A stretch of 64,000 nucleotides of DNA. Source: Cucumis sativus (lineage: Eukaryota > Streptophyta > Magnoliopsida > Cucurbitales > Cucurbitaceae). Of the stretch, positions 36,546 through 47,319 are shown one piece after another; the first letter of the stretch is position 1; every line of letters begins with the position of its first letter. Under the pieces are notes generated by a model. The model had not been told where the DNA came from and ran no database searches. It saw only the letters and a program-made list of their open reading frames with translations. The translations under genes were made by a program, and so were the position numbers. The stretch spans positions 992,001 to 1,056,000 of the forward strand of contig NC_026660.2 of the NCBI RefSeq assembly GCF_000004075.3, written 5' to 3'.

Positions 36546-37144
36546 AAAACAACACCAACCACCCAAAGACAAGAGGGAGATGACTCACAGTGTAAATAAA
36601 AAAAAGAACTAAATATAGATAACCTATTCATAATGTTTAGAATACATCTTAGTAACTAACATGCGTACATAATTGTAATAGGGAATAATGTACATAATTG
36701 TAAGGGCACATAGGATACTGGAAAAGAAATCAACATGCTGATAAGGTCAATCGATGAAAGAGTTATATATGATGAAATGAAGAAAAAAGAAGAAGACCAT
36801 ATGAAAATGGTATAGTACTGTATATTTGGTATATGTTTGTTATAATGAATTACTATTAAATTTTAATAATGGTGAATCCCAATTATAGGGTATTTGTAAC
36901 TCTAACTACGTGAAATAAATTAATTATGTTATCATCAATGAGATGTATATATTTTTGTTATGAATAAATTGGATTTGTTTGTTATCATCAGTTAACTGTA
37001 ACTTTTAAGAACTGTGTATTTGAATTCTAGAAAATAGAATTTATGGTTTGAGTAGTTTATTCATGAGATAAGTAATGTATATGTAAATTATACTGTATCT
37101 AACGTACTGAACCTACGTATGTAAATTGCAATTTTCAAGACTTT

Positions 37145-37440
37145 AAAATTTAAATTTTCTATAAATATTTTAGAATATAAATAATATGAAAATGTTGAAT
37201 TTATGTTTGCCATTATTAGGAGTATGAGAAAAGATTTAAATTCAAATAGTTATCAACGTGTATATATTATGAATTATAGAAAAAAAAATTATTAATACAT
37301 ATAATGAAATTGTTGAAATTATGTTAGCCATTATTTCAAGGGTGAAAAAATTTAGAATTCAAATTGCCATTAACATAAATATATTATGAATTCTAAAAAA
37401 AATTATTCTAACAATTCGAAAATATGATATAACTTAGAGT
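37145..37440. repeat. AT-rich tandem repeat, period about 110-125 bp (block 2)
   Basis: Units share ATATTATGAATT, AATGTTGAATTTATGTTTGCC or GTTGAAATTATGTTAGCC, and ATTTAAATTCAAATAGTT-type words. About two and a half units, related to the block at 35395-35650. Confidence 0.6.
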
Positions 37441-37637
37441 GATATATGCAATCTTATCCAACCCAAAAATATCATATTTAATTAATCATTTATCCGCTCT
37501 ACACAAATTTAAGTTCGTTAACCGAAAAAATATCATATACGATGAAAAGCTTAGTTCCCACTTTGATAGACACGATTTTATTTAATTAATTTTTGACTTT
37601 GGTCTAAAACCATAGATAACTAAATGGAAATCACAGA

Positions 37638-37699
37638 TCCGCAGTAGCACAACGGCAATTTCAACTTCTTGAAATCCAGGTTCAAATCCTGGCTGCGGA
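37638..37699 (+). ncRNA. tRNA-like gene, copy 5 (62 nt, no normal D arm)
   Basis: Plus-strand copy with a perfect 7-bp acceptor stem TCCGCAG/CTGCGGA, intact A-box-like TAGCACAACGG and perfect T arm with B box. The central hairpin is ATTTC/GAAAT with loop AACTTCTT (or a longer ATTTCAA/TTGAAAT stem with loop CTTC). TTGCTTTTTATGCTATC follows, a T5 run with part of the GCTATTTTC flank. AAGCCCAA occurs twice downstream, at 37719-37726 and 37736-37743. Together with copies 1 and 2 it is the best preserved member. Confidence 0.65.
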
Positions 37700-37844
37700 A
37701 TTTGCTTTTTATGCTATCAAGCCCAACAAAAAGTTAAGCCCAATATTAGAGATAAGTGTGTGAGAACCACAAAAATGTTACATAACAAACTACTCCAAAA
37801 TATTAAAATTTATACCAAAATCGTGGCTTCAACAACTTTTTTAA

Positions 37845-38088
37845 CCGATTATTCTCGTGACACTTCGATTTTAGTTTATTTACCATTTGGTTTCTGTAGT
37901 ACTTTTGATTTCAAATTCCAAGTTCAATTTGTCATTTTAGTCTTTTTAACTTCAAGGTCTCTCGTTCCTTGCACTCCAAATACAATGTATTTTAACATCA
38001 TGTTTACACATAATCTGAAAAAGAAAATTTTACTTTTATATCATATATTTGCACCCCAACAATTAGGTGTTTACTCTTTATTTTTTTA
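37845..38088 (-). repeat. Arm B of inverted duplication
   Basis: Reverse complement of this block aligns with 36171-36545 (see that entry) but is shorter and has no long frame. On the minus strand it starts only about 14 bp after the 3' end of tRNA-like copy 6, whereas in arm A the corresponding distance to copy 4 is about 1.2 kb. Confidence 0.55.
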
Positions 38089-38101
38089 AAAAAATTAAAT
38101 T

Positions 38102-38163
38102 TCCACAGCCGGGATTTGAACCTGGATTTCAAAGATGAGAAATTGCCGTTGTGCTACTGCGGA
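38102..38163 (-). ncRNA. tRNA-like gene, copy 6 (62 nt, no normal D arm)
   Basis: Minus-strand copy. Acceptor TCCGCAG faces CTGTGGA (one G-U wobble). A-box-like TAGCACAACGG is intact. The T arm reads CCAGG-TTCAAAT-CCCGG, leaving one A-C mismatch in the stem. Central hairpin ATTTC/GAAAT with loop TCATCTTT. A T7 run follows. The segment R at 38465-38665 lies upstream, as for copy 4. Confidence 0.62.
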
Positions 38164-38464
38164 TCTTTGCTATTCAATTTCAATCTTTTCTATATATTAA
38201 AATTTCCCTACTTTTTTAACCTCTGATTTTATGGTATATATATATATATACTTCTTTAATGAGTAATTTTAAATATTTTTATTAAATTAAATAACCTATA
38301 GGTTATATGTTATTATTTTTTAAAAATAGAACAATTGACGAACTATTTATCCTCCATATAACAAAACTATTAAAGGATAAAATTAATTACTTGATTCTTT
38401 TATGAAGTGTAAATATTTTGTCAAATGTTCTATTTTTTTATCGTTACCCTTACATATGTATATA

Positions 38465-38665
38465 TGTACAAATTGATTGACGTATTCTCTTCATGTATAT
38501 AAAACATGATAAACATATTTGATTTACTTAAAAAGTACGATACTATATTTTACGTATCTGTCACGTATTTGGACATATCATATAGTATCAATATGTATAT
38601 ATATGATACTAATTTTCTAAATTATCTGTCTTCACAACATTTAACAAAGATTCATTTACTTTTTC
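38465..38665 (+). repeat. Repeat segment R (plus-oriented copy)
   Basis: Shares CTTCA(T/C)GTAT, ACGTAT-TGTCACGTATTTGGACATATCATA, TATGTATATATATGATACTAATTTTCT and CATTTACTTTTTCT with 19620-19830 and with the reverse complement of 34575-34800. AT-rich, no coding potential. Confidence 0.6.
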
Positions 38666-40482
38666 TCTTTGTAGGGAACAAATAATAAATAAATAAAATA
38701 TAGCAAAAAAAAAAAAAATCTTAAATTTGACTACACATTTTCTATATGTTGTAAATAGTTTTGATATTTTACTAATTTTAAAATTTTACTTTTTTAATAC
38801 AATGATTTCAAATCATTAAAAGAATGATTTAAAAATTAAAATCACAACATAGGACAATTGAGATTATAACAACCCGACTCAAAATATAAAATAATAGAGC
38901 ACAATGAAAAACAAATTTAATTTGTATATATGATAAAATTTAGATCCAACCTTTAAAGTCTATATGTGATAAATCATATAGTAGTAAAAGTCAATCATGG
39001 ATAAATTATATAACTGACCGAGATTCTTATAGTTTATTTTCGATTGATTTTTCTATTTGTAATTCTTTTAATAACAGTTTTTTTTTATTACAATAAAAGT
39101 GGTAGAAATCAAAAGATGTGACAGAAACAATATTAGAGTTGACAAAATGATATTTATTTTCTTGAATTGTTATATGTATATAAAAGAAGAGTATGGAGTA
39201 TTAATATAAAATTTGGTTGGTTTGAGGTAGCAAGAGTGATGGATTGAAATATTTGAAGTAGTACTATTCAAATAATAGTATTATAAAAGAAAATGATATT
39301 AAATTAAATAATAAATTATGAAAAATATAGTAAAAGCCAAAAGATGATGTATTGTCAATTTATGAATTCACAACATTCTTAGATTTGGTTATATGCCTAT
39401 GTGCATAGGTACACATTTTAGGTATTGAAAAACATACAAATTTAAAAACAAAAAGAAAGAAGAAGAAGCACAATTATTAATTGAGATGCTTTCATGCTTC
39501 ACATTTCACTTCACATGCCTCCTCCTTATATTATCATTTTTTTTCAATATTAAAAAGAAAATACCTCCCTTTCAAAATTATTGTTCTTTCATTACCTTTT
39601 ACCAATTATTACTTCCAATTCTCTCCACACCATTAACTCCAATTAAAAAGTGAAAACTAACATTAAAAATTTGAAAGAAAATAAATCAAAAATTCAAACT
39701 TTTATACTTGAACTAACAAATCCTCTTCTCTAACACAGAGAGCTTCCAATCTTGACATTTTGGAGGAAAGCTAAATATTGTCACATCAACAATCAAAAAG
39801 TTCTATTTCAAATAAATAAATTTAAATAAAAGAGCAGAAAGGAGTAATAGAAATGGAAAGTAGGTTAAAAGTGAAGAGAGTGAGATTATATGTGTAAGTT
39901 AAAAAAGAAGAAGCATGGAAGGAAATTGAAAGTTGTTGAATAATATATATATGTTTTGATAGCTAATAATAAAGATTAATGTTGGTATAGTTAAGATGTA
40001 GGGTAAAGAGAGAGTACTAGAGAGGTAATTGAGGCCATGTGAGGCATATTGAAATCCATGTGCCTAAGGTGAGAAAACAAAATGTAAATGGGCCTATAAG
40101 CTTTTGCTTTATTTGCCTTTTAATATTGTGTTATTTTATTATATTGCTTTAAATCTTTTTTGCCTAAGCCTAAATCTAAGCCTAAGGTAGCCCCCCCCAA
40201 TTCAAATATTTCAACTCATTATCAACCATTCTACATCATCTCTTCATCATTATCATATACATTAAAGTTCACATTTTTCAATCCTCTTTCTCTCATATTC
40301 CATCTCTTTTTATACCCTTACTTATTTTAATATAATGTCTTTGACTCATATTAGAATCATGGAATCACTTTTTTATTTTAGAATTTATTCTTTCCCGACT
40401 CCATCATCCAAAAGTTATACATTAATTATGAAAAATGTTTGTTATGTTTATAATAAACTTCTAACGATGTTGTTCTTTAGGT

Positions 40483-40935
40483 TGGAAATGTGATCAAAGT
40501 TCCACGTCGGTTAGATTGGAGGTACATAAGTTAGAACAACTATATCTCTATTGGTATGACTCCTTTTGGAGTGAAACCAAAAGCAAAGCTATGAGAGTGT
40601 ATGCTCAAAGTGAAAGATATCATATTTTGTAGAAATATTTGAAGGATTTGTTGTCGTAACTAGTGATACCATAGTCAGTCATACCTCTAACTTAGTCATG
40701 TCATTGAACAAAATGTAGTAGAGCCTTGAAAGTAGGCCAATTGTTCAAGGGTGAGATTATCGAAAATGTGACCAAAGTTTCACAATTGTTAGATAAGAGG
40801 ATGATCATTGGATATATAAGTGAGAACAACTATATCAATTAGATTTATTTCTTTTAGAGTGGAACCAAAAGTAAAACTATGATGGTGTATGCCCAAATTA
40901 GACAACATCATCATATCATTGTGAAGATATTTCGT
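40483..40935. repeat. Diverged direct repeat pair of the CCACGTCGG type
   Basis: Unit 1 (40483-40650) reads GGAAATGTGATCAAAGTTCC then ACGTCGGTTAGAT; unit 2 (40762-40935) reads GAAAATGTGACCAAAGTTTC then ACAATTGTTAGAT. Both continue with AGAACAACTATATC, then GGAGTG-AACCAAAAG and GTGTATGC. Sequences of this kind (related to CCCACATCGG) are common plant repeats, often at LTR starts. Spacing is about 280 bp. Confidence 0.6.
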
Positions 40936-41589
40936 GGGTACATTAAAGTTAGGTAAGTTTGTGTTTTGGAGTGTAGATTTTTATAAAGATGAAACTCTTC
41001 AATAAATGTGAAAAAATAGATATAGAGAAATGATTTTTTGATAAATGTAAAAAATAGAAAATGAAATTACTCGATGAATGTGTAAGTTTCAATAATGTTT
41101 ATTATTGAAGTTGAGTTGTTTACATCAAATTAAGAAGTTGGTAGGCCAAACAACACTTAATATTAACAATCATCCCATGTGAATTTACCTTTTGGCTATG
41201 GTACATGTTATCAATAGAAAAATGTTTAACATTTATTACTTACAAATTCATGTACCTTTCATAGTCATACATTCACATTCTCAACATATTGGTCTCTATC
41301 TATATATATCCTCGATATAGAAAAAAAAGTTAGCTAAGATTCTTTTGTGAGATTTTTGAACTTTTATATAAATATGTTTGTATTAAAAAGAAATTGACTA
41401 CGATGTTAGCATAAATATGAATAACCATCACGAGAAAAACATTACTACGAAAAGAAAAAAGAAATTAGTGAAATGAAAAGCCAAAAATAAAAAGGTATTA
41501 CTTTACTTGTAATGTTCCTAAACCTCAAAATCAGGGTTCAACTACTTATAGTATAGAAGGGAAAGAGAGAAACCAAATCAAAATCAATA

Positions 41590-41640
41590 TAGCTTAATTG
41601 ACATAAAAATTTGTACTATCGACCAACTCGAGATTGAACG
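41590..41640 (+). mobile_element. SINE-like tRNA-derived fragment, decayed
   Basis: TAGCTTAATTGAC resembles an A box and GAGATTGAACG a mutated B box, with a TTTGTACTATCGACCAA middle as in the fragment at 34.4 kb on the other strand. Short and decayed. Confidence 0.35.
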
Positions 41641-42204
41641 TTGGATTTTTTTTATATAAGAAAATATTTTCCACCTAAAAAATCCCTACCAATTTCTCCC
41701 TCTCATTGCTGTCGGTAGCCGTGGTCCAAGGCCATTACTCACTCCCAATAAAAGCATGCAATAGCACCAAGCAACACACCTACAATTTAATTCTTATATA
41801 CCAAAGTAGTTGCTTTCTTTAATAACCCACAACAATTGAACTTTTAGGACCAATCTTTGTACCCATTTTATAGCTTAATTCTATTTCTCACCTCACTTGT
41901 TCTCTCTAAATATCTACGGTTCATATTCATTCATTAATCTACGTCATTAGATACATTAAGATTTTATTTTGAACGATATGCAGAGTTAGATAGTATAAAT
42001 ACTATACTAATTGATTGGTTAGTGTTCATTTTGATATGACATGTTAAAAGGATAAAGACGAAATTGAAATATTGAGGCATATTTAGTCATTATAAAAGGG
42101 ATGTTTACTCATACTATGATTATTTAAGGTTAAAATGAAATATTATTTTGCCCCATAAATTTTTTTAAAATATAAATGTTGAAAAAGAATAAAAAGCACT
42201 TCAG

Positions 42205-42435
42205 ATGTATTGGAGAACATATGTACCATATATGTTTGTGTGTGAAAAATCTGAATGGAGGAAACTATTTAAAAGATTATATGGTTACGAATTTGAAGAT
42301 CCTTTTGCTACACTTTATGGGTTACAAATACTGAGAAGAAACATCCATTGGTTCCAATATGAGGGACATTTCTTGCATTCAACTTCACTTTCATCATCTA
42401 TCATCAAAATCAAACTTTTTTTTCTTGAAATATAA
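42205..42435 (+). other. Isolated 76-codon open frame, unassigned
   Basis: The frame begins MYWRTYVPYMFVCEKSEWRK and continues with LFKRLYGYEFEDPFATLYG. Unlike most frames in this window it is rich in Trp, Tyr, Arg and mixed residues rather than low complexity, which looks more like decayed coding DNA. I recognise no domain, and there is no clear splice context. It could be a gene fragment or a chance frame. Confidence 0.25.
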
Positions 42436-43789
42436 TTAATATCATGTTGCTAAGTCTATAAATTCAAATGAAAAAAAACAAAAACTCAATTGTAATGTAC
42501 ATTTTTACTCGTTGAGTTATACTTAATTAGACTAACAATTACATCTTTGACATCTACCCTTGTTAACACATTTGATTACATTTTAGTTCAAATTATGAAT
42601 TTAGTCTTGAACTTTTAACCAATGATGAGTAGGTTTTTAAACTTTTAATTTTGCATCCTAAAAAAAATTCTGAACTTTAAAAATTAAGAATAGTTGTAAA
42701 CATAGTAACCAGAATCAAAATATTAGTAAAAAAAGGTCTATCAGTGAAAGATTCTGCAATATTTAAAATATTGGTGTACATCATTTGATTATTATCTCTA
42801 AAATTGTCATCCATTACTTTGTATTTTGTGTCAAATTTAGGTCCCAAAGTTTCCATTATTATTAACATTGTGGTTGGTATGGTAGTAATAGTATGTGGAT
42901 GAGTATTAATAGGCATGAAGAAGAAAGGTTTAGTTGAATAAAAATGGAGGTGTTGGTCCCTAGAAGTTCTAACGGTGGTACAGTATGTATATATGTATAT
43001 AGAATGCATGAACAAGCATGATGTAGGAGGGAGGAAGGGAAAAAGAAGTGTGGTGGGGACTATAGGGCACCCTAAAAAAGGCTGCAATGTGGGCGCCTTT
43101 TATGCACCACATCATCATCCAACCCGCCCACTAATCAACACAATGCTGGTGCTGCTGCTTCTTCTTCTTCTTCACCATCTTTTTTATATATATTCTTAAC
43201 GGATTCTTAAAGATTGCGTAGAGATAACCTAAAATAATGGAGTGATCTATATGTTCTCTCTAGAGGACTTCCACTCCATTTTATTTCTTTTTTTTTTTTA
43301 AAAAAAAAATTGAAACAAAGTTTAAAATGTTCTCTCTTTTTTCGTTGTCTAATACATGATATACTTAAAGAAAAATGAAAGAAAGAAACCTCTACCTCTC
43401 TCCTCTCGTCTGTTGTGCTAAAAGAAATAAATAAAAAATGTTCAACTTTGAAAAAAGAATTTGTTAAATAGTTTATTCTCAAGATTATAAAAGTAACTTT
43501 ATTATATATATATAAATATATTCTGAAGAAAAAGCGAATTTCTGGACAATATTCGACTATCACCCAATTAAGCTTTTTATATAACCAACTAATCTAAACG
43601 CAATCATGATGAGTAAAATATGCAAATGTAGGGAATGGGAAGAGAACAAAAATGGGCCATATAATACGTACAAACCCATCAATTTAATTTTATTATTCAA
43701 TAGATTTAAGTGATTACTTTCCTAAATCTACTTTTAACTTTAAATCATTTTCTTTCCACCCAAATAAACCAAAGTTAGAGTTAAAACTA

Positions 43790-44090
43790 AAATAGACATG
43801 TTTGGAAAATTGAGATGGTTATTATGATTAGTGAGTTATAATAATTAATTAGTGTTTGGAGTGTGAACCATTTAAATATAGATTATATATAGTGTGTTTG
43901 GATGGTAAACTATTTGTACGTGAATATGTAGGAAATAACAAACAATGCTACAAAGAATATAAGAGAGAAAAAAAAAAGAAAAATAGTAAATACTATATAC
44001 TAAATATTGTAACAAATAGTTTTCTAAAATAAAATTTACAATATTTAATTATAGGTTATAACTTACCCACTCCATCATTTCTAGTTGGTA
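43790..44090. mobile_element. MITE-like block with TGTTTGGA motifs
   Basis: ATGTTTGGAAAATTGAG at the left, AGTGTTTGGAGTGTG and GTGTTTGGATGGT inside, and GGTTATAACTTACCCACTCC at the right resemble a common non-autonomous hAT-like plant element. Terminal inverted repeats were not clearly resolved. Confidence 0.3.
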
Positions 44091-44831
44091 TTCCAATTGA
44101 CTCCGTAGAAACTAAAATAAAGGAATTAGTACACAAAATCAAGGGATTAAATACCTTGATAGTCTATACCACAAACTATGCATATTCACCTTTAGTCTTA
44201 CTCGTCTCTCTTGTGAGTATGACAAGATAAATAGCATTGTCAATTTCGCAATCCATCACCTTATCAAGCTAAAAAATAGGTGACATACAGTGCACATAGT
44301 ATTTTTGGTATGAGTCGAACATCCATCTCATGATATAGATGTATAAGTATAGATATATAAGTGTATGAAGATTATTTATCTCAATATGTCTTTTTTTTTT
44401 CTTTTGCAGAATACTATAAGATTTGTGTGTGTCTCCAAATTAACCCTTTAATATATATTTAAACCCAAATAATAAAAATGCAAAACTACATTTATAAAAG
44501 GGACCCATTTCTAAATATAAAATTCTGGCTTTCATGTGTAGAATGTGGTCTGTTATAATTGCTATTAAGTTCCCATCCCTTTAATATATATATATATATT
44601 CCATCATTTTTAAATAGTACCAAACATTATTTAAACAAAATTAAAAAAGAAAAATCCCAAAGAAAATCTGGTCAAAGCGTTCTTCCATCATCTTTACATA
44701 TAGATATATATACATATACATAACCATCCATTTGTCATATTTCCCTCTCATTACCATATTCCTCTCAAAGAATTAGAGAGAGTTTTTTTTTTTTTTTTTC
44801 TCTCTTTTGTTGAATACATATGGTGGAATTT

Positions 44832-44979
44832 ACTGCAACTTCAGGAAGCATCCAAAGGGATCGCATTGATCCCACTTTGTAGCATTTTTTTTTTTTTTTT
44901 TTGACCTTTTCATGTTTTCTTTTACCTTCTTCTGCTATGGAATTTGGATCATGCCATCTCTTTGGATTCCTCCTGCAGT
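44832..44979 (+). ncRNA. MIR393: MIR393 precursor hairpin
   Basis: Positions 44851-44872 match, base for base as I recall it, the conserved 22-nt miR393 (TCCAAAGGGATCGCATTGAT plus CC). Positions 44948-44968 are the passenger strand (ATCATGCCATCTCTTTGGAT plus T), which differs from the Arabidopsis miR393b star by one base as I remember it. The arms pair along the duplex with one or two mismatches and a bulge, and the hairpin base is closed by ACTGCA (44832-44837) with TGCAGT (44974-44979). miR393 directs cleavage of TIR1/AFB auxin-receptor F-box mRNAs and so dampens auxin response. The terminal loop contains an unusual run of 18 T (44885-44902). A TATA-like ATATATATACATATACATA stretch near 44703-44721 could drive it. 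Confidence 0.93.
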
Positions 44980-44984
44980 GTCAT

Positions 44985-47310
44985 TTTTTATTGCCGCCGT
45001 TCACCGCCATGCCGGAGATCATTTCTATCATGACACAACCCTCTTCTCCAGTAAGTTTCTCGCATTTATAATTATTTTAATATTTGATCAATTATGAGAG
45101 AAATATTAGTTGAAAGTTTTGAGTTGTAGGTTACAGATTCTAGACTTTGAATAATTTTATAAATTAAATTGAAAATTCCATTAGCATATTCTTGTTTAAC
45201 AATCATTAACAGATCATTAAAGTTATACTGAGGGGATAATAGCTTCTTGATGATGGCTATAGCTAGCTATTCAAATTTCAAGGTTAAGTTAATTAAGGTA
45301 TTCTTCTTTGCTACCCATTTGTTTTCTCTTTCTTTCTTTCTTTCTTTCTTTTTTTTTTAAATATTGTAATTTACTTCCAAAATTTTGTTTTTTCTTTCTT
45401 TTTTAATTTTGATAAAAACTCAAATCTCACCTCTAGACAGCAGAAAATAAACTTAATTTTAGAAAAATAAAAGAAAAATGATCATAGGTGTAATTTCTTT
45501 TGGTTGTTCTTGAAAATTAAATATTCATAATATGAAATTTCTTACAATAATTTTTATTATTTTAATATAAAAAAAGGTTGAATTGATAGTCAAATTGTAA
45601 TAACACAACTTATTTTGAAAATTTTGTTGAGATAAAAGTTATTAACATATGGAGAAATTAGTAGATAAAAAACATTGTATAGAGTTAGTTTTAAATTTAA
45701 TGATTGTTTGATGCATTTCAAAATTTTCTTTGAAGCAAAATTAGTTTAATAGCTCTGAGATAAAAAAATGAGATTAATGTGTTTTATTTTAATTGGTAAC
45801 TTTTGGATTATGAAAAATAGATGACAAATTATAGGGATGGTTTAGTTTGTTGAAAGGGGGGGAAGGAGTAGAAAAGGCACATGCTTTCAAGTTTCAAGAA
45901 GTTAAAATTGTTAGACAAATCCAAGGCAGTTGGAAATTATAAAGAGATGAGATTGATTGATTGATTCATTTATTTATTTATTTTTGTATTGAAAATTTTG
46001 GAGGACCATTATTTATTTAGTTTAAATTTTGTTATTTTATTTGCCCCTTTAAAGCCTCGAGCTAAGCAATGGAATCACAATGACTTTTTAAACCCCATTA
46101 ATGCCTCTACCTATCTCTCCCTAATTTTTATTCTTTTTCTTATTCAATTTGCGTTTAAATACTCTATTCCTTAATTTACACTTTCATTTCTGGAAATGTA
46201 AGTATACATACACCTATATTATTTTCTGTCTTAATAAGTTTTGTATCAAATCATTAATAGACATCCATAAAAATTGAATGAATTCAAAATCTTAATATAA
46301 CATGTTTCCCTCGATTAAACTAAACTTTAATTTAGTATTAAAAGTTATCATATTATTTCTCTTCTATCTATGCAATCTCAAATCCAACTTTCATTTATCC
46401 CTAAATTTATTCAAATCTCCTTACAGTGAAACCTTACTTCTTCTTATTATTTTATAATCAAAATTGCATTATGGACTAACATAATTAAAGAGGCTGTTTT
46501 GATCATCGTGTGAAAAAATGTTTTTTTTTTTTAAATTTATTTAAAAACTATTTTGAGTGAAACACATCAGATTTTAGGAGAAATTTAAAATTGTGGAGTT
46601 GAACTTATGTTTATGGTGTGTTTGTGTTGATTTAATGTAATATGGTTTGATACATAGTATTTGATCATTTTATTCTTTATCGATTGAATGTATATGTTTG
46701 ATTTGAGAAAGCGGAGTACGATCTTGAAGTTGGAGTCTTGAAAGTAAGCTAAGCTTGTATCTATCTTTGAAGGTGGTGAGCTTCTCGTTGTTGAGAGGAT
46801 TGTCTCTCGACTTTAATTCATTTGTTTATAGAGTTGGGCTTTATGGGCTTGGACCTGTTTGATGACCAGATCCAAACCACATAGATTTAAATTATATCAA
46901 ACTTAATTTTTGGCTCAATTGAACTTTAGCCCAATTAAATACTATTTCATTTGATAAAAGTAATTAATTTGATCCAGCACACATAATAAAAACACGAGGC
47001 ATCATCAAAATTGACAATTTTATGTCTTCAATTTCAATTAGGGACACATGTCAATTTTTAATTAGTTCTAAATTCAATTATTTGTATTTTTTTTTTGTCA
47101 TTAATTTAGTAAATAACATGACAATTTGTGATTGGTCCAAAATTTCTTATTCAACACAGACACTCAAATTTTCTTTTTTCCAAAATAACTTAGTTTTTAA
47201 ATTAGACACTTCAAAAATGTAATCCAAACACATTAGATGACAGTTCGTTAACCCCCTTTCTTCTTACAAAACCTAACAAAAGAGCTCCAACAAAAATTAA
47301 TTTCACACAC
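44985..47310. other. MIR393 downstream region and intergenic DNA
   Basis: The 100 bp after the hairpin are less AT-rich (GCCGCCGTTCACCGCCATGCC) and likely part of the primary transcript. The rest is AT-rich with (CTTT)n near 45335 and no coding signal. Confidence 0.5.
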
Positions 47311-47319
47311 TAATCAATA

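Larger units (their letters stand above)
38670..44690. other. Intergenic region with repeats, no firm gene
   Basis: AT-rich DNA without a convincing gene. It holds a pair of diverged direct repeats (40.48-40.94 kb), a SINE-like fragment (41.59 kb), an isolated open frame at 42205-42435, a less AT-rich block at about 43020-43170 with (CTT)n, and a MITE-like block at 43.8-44.1 kb. The last 200 bp should include the promoter of MIR393. Confidence 0.5.

Noticed and set aside
18117..38163. Calling the six tRNA-like genes ordinary tRNAs
   Set aside because: No D-stem 3' half, anticodon-position loops of variable length, and no match to a plant tRNA I know; an amino-acid assignment would be a guess.
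44280..44345. GAGTCGAACATCC as another tRNA or SINE B box
   Set aside because: No A box at a sensible distance and no acceptor pairing.
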